This document shows positions 60,130-64,000 of a stretch of 64,000 nt of DNA, piece by piece. The position numbers and the translations under genes are program-made. The DNA lies in the NCBI RefSeq assembly GCF_003240585.1, contig NZ_PCDP01000034.1:1-64000 (forward strand), given 5' to 3'. Within the stretch, counting starts at the first letter, position 1, and the number at the start of each line of letters is the position of its first letter. Under the pieces are notes generated by a model. That model made no database searches. It had not been told where the DNA came from and saw nothing but the letters and a program-made list of their open reading frames with translations. Source of the DNA: Arminella tubonensis. GTDB lineage: Bacteria; Pseudomonadota; Alphaproteobacteria; Rhizobiales; Rhizobiaceae.

Positions 60130-60549
60130 GGGCAGGCCCTCTGGCCGCCGTAGCGCGAGTGGAGGTGGGGTCGGATCCCATCAAGGCGTTCACATTTAAT
60201 GGCCCAAAAGCGCCACTGCGGCGGTCGCTGGCTTTAGAGCGGACCCGCGCGCCGGGGCTGTGGTCCCGGTTTCCGGCTTTTTGCCGGCGAATGCTAGATC
60301 TCCTGCGGCAACCCCTTTACCGGTCTTGCGGGAGGCGAACGGCTTTCGCAGTTCCCGCGCCAGCTTGCATGCCCTTTTCCTGTGTTGGACCGCTTCCGGT
60401 CAAAGAACCAAGAGCCGTTACTGCGTGGAACTGCGGTTGTAAACCTTGTTCGCCGGGTTGGCTGAAATCGTACCCCACCAACAGGGTTGATCTGCCGATC
60501 GTGCCGTGTTTTGAAGTAGGAAAATTTGCGGCGGGCTTTGACAACAGGA
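60130..60549. other. 420-base gap before the exonuclease gene
   Basis: No gene is supported. The stretch is rich in short GC hairpins (for example CCGGTTTCCGGCTTTTTGCCGG near 60270) and carries long but unprotein-like open frames on both strands. It may hold a terminator and a repeat element. Confidence 0.45.
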
Positions 60550-61530
60550 ATGGCAGAACAGTTTGACATGTTTTCGAAGCTCGCTCCGCGGGACCAGGTA
60601 GTCCCGCGTGGCTCCTCCAAATCCGCCGAACCCGGCAGGCATGCCATCTCCATGAGTGAAGAGGACATGGTCCGACATCTGTCGGAGACGGGTCGATATC
60701 GGATCCTGCAGAAGCTCATGCCGCGTGCAGTCGCACCATTCCCACGTCCGGAGTACCCGCTCAGGGGTATCATTCTCGACACTGAGACCACGGGCCTTGA
60801 TGCTCGCAGGCACGAGATAATCGAGATTGGCGTGATCGCTTTCACCTTCGATGCGACAGGAAGCATCGGTGAGGTGACCGGCATCTACGGTGGACTTCAG
60901 CAGCCAAGCGCTACCATCCCCACCGAGATCACCAGGCTTACCGGGATTACAGATGATATGGTGGCCGGGCAGTCGATCGATATGGCTGCGTTGCAGGCGC
61001 TGATTGAACCGGCTGATCTGCTGATCGCCCACAATGCCGGTTTCGACCGGCCATTCTGCGAGGCATTTTCTCACCTGTTTTCCGGCAAGGCCTGGGCTTG
61101 CTCCAACTCTGAGATCGACTGGTCGTCGCGGGGATATGAGGGCACCAAGCTCGGATATCTGCTCTGGCAAGCGGGGTATTTTCATGAGGGTCATCGTGCG
61201 GTCGACGATTGCTTTGCACTTCTGGAGGTGCTGGCTCGAGAAATGGACGGACCGGCTTCCATCGCTTTCGCCGAGCTCTATGAAGCAAGCCAAGCTTCGC
61301 GTGTGCGGATCTTTGCGGAGAACAGCCCCTTCGACATGAAGGACCACCTGAAGGCGCGAGGCTATCGCTGGTCCGACGGAAGCGACGGCCGTCCCAAATC
61401 CTGGTGGATCGAGGTTGGCGAAGAAGCGCTCGATGATGAGCTGCGCTATCTCAGGGCCGAAATCTACCGCTATCCGGACGCCGATCCACCAATCAAACGC
61501 CTCACGGCCTTTGACCGGTTCCGGGCCTGA
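60550..61530 (+). CDS. DEDDh 3'-5' exonuclease (DNA polymerase III epsilon-like)
   Basis: About 326 residues from the ATG at 60550 (AACAGGA just upstream). The exonuclease motifs are LDTETTGL (D77, E79), HNAGFDRPF and HRAVDDC, giving the full DEDDh set. The N-terminal 70 residues and the C-terminal WSDGSDGRPKSWWIEVGEEA segment are extra to the DnaQ core, so this is a stand-alone repair-type nuclease of the 3'-5' exonuclease family rather than the replicative subunit. It stands alone. Confidence 0.9.
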   Translation: MAEQFDMFSKLAPRDQVVPRGSSKSAEPGRHAISMSEEDMVRHLSETGRYRILQKLMPRAVAPFPRPEYPLRGIILDTETTGLDARRHEIIEIGVIAFTFDATGSIGEVTGIYGGLQQPSATIPTEITRLTGITDDMVAGQSIDMAALQALIEPADLLIAHNAGFDRPFCEAFSHLFSGKAWACSNSEIDWSSRGYEGTKLGYLLWQAGYFHEGHRAVDDCFALLEVLAREMDGPASIAFAELYEASQASRVRIFAENSPFDMKDHLKARGYRWSDGSDGRPKSWWIEVGEEALDDELRYLRAEIYRYPDADPPIKRLTAFDRFRA

Positions 61531-61700
61531 TAGCCCCCTTCAGCCCACCCCTGATTGGACCCTTGCTTTGAGCGCATGGCCGACCTGAGACCTTGTGCCT
61601 TATCGACAGGCGTTCAGGAGCCTATATCCCAATCATCGAAACGACGTTGGAACCAAAGCATGGTATGTGGTGTCAAGAGACCTGACGAAAGGGGATCATC
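61531..61700. other. promoter region of the DUF1127 gene
   Basis: The 170 bases before the DUF1127 ATG hold no gene. I looked for a heat-shock-type promoter (CTTG box with a C/T-TAT box), as known for this locus type, and found several CTTG words (61562, 61594) but no convincing partner box. Confidence 0.4.
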
Positions 61701-61847
61701 ATGAACGTAGCAAGCTCTTTCAACACGTGGCGCAAGTATCGTCAGACCGTTACCGAACTCGGCCGCATGAGCTCGCGTAAGCTGCAAGACCTCGGCATTG
61801 ATCGCGCCGACATTCACAGCGTTGCCCGCGCATCGGTTGCTCGCTAA
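61701..61847 (+). CDS. DUF1127 small protein (CcaF1-like)
   Basis: 48 residues, ATG at 61701. Basic and arginine-rich with the DUF1127 core FNTWRKYRQTVTELGRMSSR followed by KLQDLGIDRADI. DUF1127 proteins of alphaproteobacteria bind RNA; in Rhodobacter the DUF1127 protein CcaF1 is encoded just upstream of, and co-transcribed with, four CcsR 'cuckoo' RNAs. The same arrangement is seen here: four hairpins with the CCTCCTCCC loop follow between 62034 and 62188. The ribosome site is GAAAGGGGA. Confidence 0.88.
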   Translation: MNVASSFNTWRKYRQTVTELGRMSSRKLQDLGIDRADIHSVARASVAR

Positions 61848-61880
61848 GCGACTATTTCCAAGCCAATCTGAATGACAATA

Positions 61881-61901
61881 CGCCCGCTGATGCTGCGGGC
61901 G
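61881..61901 (+). terminator. hairpin after the DUF1127 gene
   Basis: Arms CGCCCGC and GCGGGCG with a seven-base loop. Only short T-runs follow, so it may be a processing or attenuation site between the mRNA and the RNA array. A second stem (GCCATGC/GCATGGC) lies at 61959-61979. Confidence 0.5.
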
Positions 61902-62033
61902 TGTCTGTATCTGGTCTACAGCGACGCGCTAAAGCCGGAGATTTTTCCTTCAGATGTGGCCATGCACGTTTCGCATGGCTGCACTGCAGCAATGTCTATT
62001 TAATGTGCGGCGAGAATGGATATTCTGGTGCTC

Positions 62034-62069
62034 ATCGAAGCGATGCACCTCCTCCCGCAGAGCTTCGAT
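62034..62069 (+). ncRNA. cuckoo RNA hairpin 1
   Basis: Eight-base arms ATCGAAGC and GCTTCGAT; the loop region contains CCTCCTCCC at 62048-62056. It is the first of four such hairpins in tandem. Confidence 0.8.
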
Positions 62070-62071
62070 TT

Positions 62072-62105
62072 CAGACGGCCCACTCCTCCTCCCAAGGGGC
62101 GTCTG
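62072..62105 (+). ncRNA. cuckoo RNA hairpin 2
   Basis: Arms CAGACGGCCC and GGGGCGTCTG with one mismatch; the loop holds CTCCTCCTCCC at 62083-62093. Confidence 0.8.
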
Positions 62106-62108
62106 TCG

Positions 62109-62141
62109 GAACAGCGGCACTCCTCCTCCCAGCCGTTGTTC
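62109..62141 (+). ncRNA. cuckoo RNA hairpin 3
   Basis: Arms GAACAGCGGC and GCCGTTGTTC, ten pairs with one G-U; the loop holds CTCCTCCTCCC at 62120-62130. Confidence 0.8.
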
Positions 62142-62152
62142 GGTTCTTTTCG

Positions 62153-62195
62153 AAAAGCCTGCCGCACCTCCTCCCGCGGCAGGCTTTTTCGTTTT
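62153..62195 (+). ncRNA. cuckoo RNA hairpin 4 with terminator
   Basis: Perfect 13-base arms AAAAGCCTGCCGC and GCGGCAGGCTTTT; the loop is ACCTCCTCCC. T-rich sequence follows, so this hairpin also ends the transcript of the whole array. Confidence 0.85.
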
Positions 62196-62369
62196 GCGGA
62201 CTGGCCGATCAGAGCCCGAGAGCTAGCTGCGGTTCTTGCACGCTTTCTTCCGTGTTTTAGCGACGAAAGACTAATCCCCAAGAGCCGCACTGGACGTTTG
62301 AACGGGAACACCGAGGCAAGCAGGAACTCCGCATTCCCCAGCATCTGGTCGACGTCCGAGACGACGCCC

Positions 62370-62690
62370 GAGACTGTCTGGCTGCGTGCTCGACTATTAT
62401 CTCAAAGCCTTTCGTCCGTCGCCCGTATCGATCCAGAACGTCGGCGCTAAATCGTTCGCAGGAGATGCGACGTCCGCACAGCACGGCATCACACCAGAAC
62501 CGTCGCACGAAAATGTTCAGTTCGACCCATCGACCAGCGAGCGGCAGGTCTGTTGGCCGACGCGAATACCGGCTCTGGACTCGCCGGCTTTGCCGACCGC
62601 AATCTGAGCAAAGACCGAACGGCTGACCTGACCGCAACTGGATCCTGAAGTGACCTTCCTCAACCTCGACCGCATCTACACTGCAAAGCC
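62370..62690 (-). mobile_element. ISL3-family transposase, N-terminal fragment
   Basis: Leftward reading gives VEVEEGHFRIQLRSGQPFGL, CSDCGRQSRRVQSRYSRRPT, DLPLAGRWVELNIFVRRFWC and CGRRISCERF, the zinc-ribbon N-terminus of ISL3 transposases. The rest is absent. It is a different subtype from the element at 43235. It lies right after the cuckoo RNA terminator. Confidence 0.8.
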
Positions 62691-62981
62691 GTCCGGAGCC
62701 TGGCTCGCGCGCTGAAACCCGTGCACGTCCGGTGAGCCTCCCATGAATCAGCATCAAACTCGTCTCAAACAACAGCAATTTTGAGTCTGAGCCGCTTCCG
62801 TACCCATGTTCGCGGCTCCGCCCATCGGGCGGGGCCTCCTCTTAAGCCTTTAATTCCGATATCCACTATCGGATGAAAATGGATGGAAAAATGGATCTCG
62901 CCGTATCGTACCATTGCGGATGGAAACGGATGGGATAGTGGATGACAGCTCTCGACCTGTCGCCTCTCGACATTGCGGATT

Positions 62982-63083
62982 ACGCCTGAGATCCTGTCAC
63001 TGATCGCGGAGATTGACGAGTTCAAGGGCGCATGGCGTCCCCTTGGCCGCATTGCGCCCGACGCTGCTGCCGCCCGAATATAG
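62982..63083 (+). pseudogene. Fic-family protein, N-terminal remnant
   Basis: The 33 codons TPEILSLIAEIDEFKGAWRP plus LGRIAPDAAAARI and a stop match the N-terminal helical part of Fic/DOC-type AMP-transferases (IDEFKGAW is a typical word). The catalytic Fic motif would come much later and is missing. Upstream sequence from 62880 has short GGATGGAAA direct repeats. Confidence 0.6.
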
Positions 63084-63166
63084 GGTTACGCCTATAACCG
63101 ACGGCCGCAAAAGTTTCCCCTGGCTTTCGAATGCAACGATGTCTCCAGGCGCGACTCCAAGGATTG

Positions 63167-63322
63167 AACGGGCAAGCGCCGATCGTTCCGCTTCAAGCTA
63201 GGTGTCGGCGGGGAGATCTCGTTCTTGACCCATTTTGCGGATCAGGAAGTACATTGTTGGCGGCACGTCGCTGCGGGCGCCATTTCCTTGGCATTGAGCT
63301 TGAGGGCCATCACCATCTGACC
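63167..63322 (+). pseudogene. DNA methyltransferase, C-terminal remnant
   Basis: The frame GQAPIVPLQARCRRGDLVLD followed by PFCGSGSTLLAARRCGRHFL and GIELEGHHH contains the AdoMet-binding motif I (DPFCGSG) of N4/N6 DNA methyltransferases in its usual C-terminal place. The rest of the enzyme is absent. Confidence 0.7.
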
Positions 63323-63341
63323 CCCAGCTTGCAGGTTTATG

Positions 63342-63365
63342 CCACACTCCCATAAGGGAGTGTGG
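63342..63365. promoter_or_regulatory. perfect 10-base inverted repeat upstream of the second parDE
   Basis: CCACACTCCC and GGGAGTGTGG flank ATAA. It is 66 bases before the antitoxin start, with a TTGACA (63375) and a CACAAT (63399) just downstream that may form the promoter. It may be an operator or the end hairpin of an older transcript. Confidence 0.55.
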
Positions 63366-63430
63366 TGATGAATATTGACAATATGTGCCACGATACCCCA
63401 CAATAAAGGGAGAACGAAAAGGATATGCCA

Positions 63431-63682
63431 ATGGCCTCGGGAAGTATTCATGTGAAGGTAGGCGGCCAATTGCAGGCGCATATTCAGCAGCAGATTGGTG
63501 AGGACGGCCTCTACGAGAACGCCAGCGAGTATATTCGGGCGTTGATCCGCCGCGACTTGCAAACCCGTGACGAGGCATGGGATGAGCTGCAAAAGGAACT
63601 CGCAACTGCGATGCGGGCGGGTGATAGCGAGTTTGTCGCGGTTTCCGCTGAAGACGTCATCCGTCGCAATACGCGTCGCTGA
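63431..63682 (+). CDS. parD: ParD-family antitoxin (second locus)
   Basis: About 83 residues from the ATG at 63431, preferred over the ATG at 63425 because AAAAGGA is then well spaced. The ribbon-helix-helix is GSIHVKVGGQLQAHIQQQIG with LYENASEYIRALIRRDLQTR. The toxin gene begins two bases after its stop. The locus appears intact as far as it is visible. Confidence 0.88.
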   Translation: MASGSIHVKVGGQLQAHIQQQIGEDGLYENASEYIRALIRRDLQTRDEAWDELQKELATAMRAGDSEFVAVSAEDVIRRNTRR

Positions 63683-63684
63683 TC

Positions 63685-64000
63685 GTGGCAACCTATCGTT
63701 TTTATCCGCACGCGGATGCTGCGCAGGACAAGATTTGGCGCGACACCGTTGAGAAATGGGGCGAGAGACAGGCCGTGACCTACATCACGGGGCTTCACTC
63801 GCACTTGAAGCGTCTTTGCGAAAGCAATGCGCTTTGGCGCCAGCTTCCGCAAAAGCTTGCGGTTCCCGCCGATGTCAAACGCGAGGCGTATCTCAGCCGC
63901 TATGAACATCATTATTTGTTCTTCCGCGAACTTGATAACGGCGATCTCGGCGTGATCAGCATTTTGCATGAGCGCATGGATGTGCCAGTGCGCCTTGCGG
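63685..64000 (+). CDS. parE: ParE-family toxin, cut by the window end
   Basis: GTG start at 63685; at least 105 residues, open to the window edge. The RelE/ParE fold is suggested by ATYRFYPHADAAQDKIWRDT, VTYITGLHSHLKRLC and the C-terminal strand GVISILHERMDVPVRL. It is paired with the antitoxin just upstream. ParE toxins usually block DNA gyrase. The last few residues lie outside the window. Confidence 0.85.
   Translation, partial: MATYRFYPHADAAQDKIWRDTVEKWGERQAVTYITGLHSHLKRLCESNALWRQLPQKLAVPADVKREAYLSRYEHHYLFFRELDNGDLGVISILHERMDVPVRLA

Noticed and set aside
61531..61700. RpoH-type promoter before the DUF1127 gene
   Set aside because: CTTG words exist but none has a convincing -10 partner at the right distance.
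62034..62195. Regularly spaced repeats that could look like a CRISPR array
   Set aside because: Only the short CCTCCTCCC word is repeated, each inside a different stem. The layout and the upstream DUF1127 gene fit cuckoo RNAs, and no cas genes are present.

Overview
The window is GC-rich DNA from an alphaproteobacterium, most likely Rhizobiales (Rhizobium, Agrobacterium, Sinorhizobium or Mesorhizobium type). The evidence is the dense set of solute ABC operons, a rhizopine-type mocDEF gene set, a DUF1127 gene followed by four 'cuckoo' RNA hairpins, and many rhizobial IS remnants. Catabolic islands separated by decayed mobile DNA suggest a plasmid, chromid or genomic island rather than a housekeeping region; no replication genes are visible. 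REGION 1 (0.2-9.3 kb): an Lrp/AsnC regulator divergent from an operon encoding a semialdehyde dehydrogenase, a class III aminotransferase, a complete polar amino-acid ABC importer, a sarcosine-oxidase-like FAD enzyme, a cupin and a GhrA-like 2-hydroxyacid dehydrogenase. Together they look like uptake and oxidation of an amine or omega-amino acid. REGION 2 (9.3-16.5 kb): mostly debris (IS5 fragments, IS21-like ends, HAD and integrase remnants) around an intact L,D-transpeptidase and an intact IS5-type transposase. REGION 3 (16.5-37.0 kb): the most interesting part. A Tat-exported binding protein, two permeases and two ABC ATPases with complementary defects are followed by a Gfo/Idh/MocA dehydrogenase and a TIM-barrel isomerase. 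After a LacI regulator comes a second importer (RbsB/RbsC/RbsA type), a DUF4432 protein, a MocD-like di-iron oxygenase, a MocE-like Rieske ferredoxin and a PanB-like enzyme. Then follow an acetamidase, a wrecked IolI-like isomerase and a second LacI gene. Last is a second mocDEF set in which mocD is truncated, mocE has lost an iron ligand, and only the reductase mocF is intact. I infer uptake, O-demethylation and oxidation of a methylated or amino cyclitol (rhizopine-like) compound, with MocF probably serving the intact MocDE pair encoded about 5 kb away. REGION 4 (37.0-39.2 kb): nested fragments of IS5, Tn3, IS6 and a tyrosine recombinase. REGION 5 (39.2-53 kb): a radical-SAM protein and a DUF4130-UdgX fusion (uracil-DNA repair), then a run of toxin-antitoxin loci (Phd/VapC, broken ParDE, a HipA kinase with an AbiEi-like front end, AbiE, a HipA fragment). 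Interspersed are a broken ISL3 element, an IS6 remnant, decayed conjugative-element genes (DUF2958) and a 25-residue membrane microprotein. REGION 6 (53-64 kb): a FabF-type ketoacyl synthase, TetR plus an RND efflux pair, a second TetR, a DEDDh exonuclease, the DUF1127-cuckoo RNA locus, ISL3/Fic/methyltransferase fragments and a second ParDE pair running off the end. Recurring themes are a hairpin directly after the binding-protein gene in all three ABC operons, strong palindromes in front of the toxin-antitoxin and regulator genes, and pseudogenes with multiple frameshifts. All calls are from reading the sequence; no database search was run.
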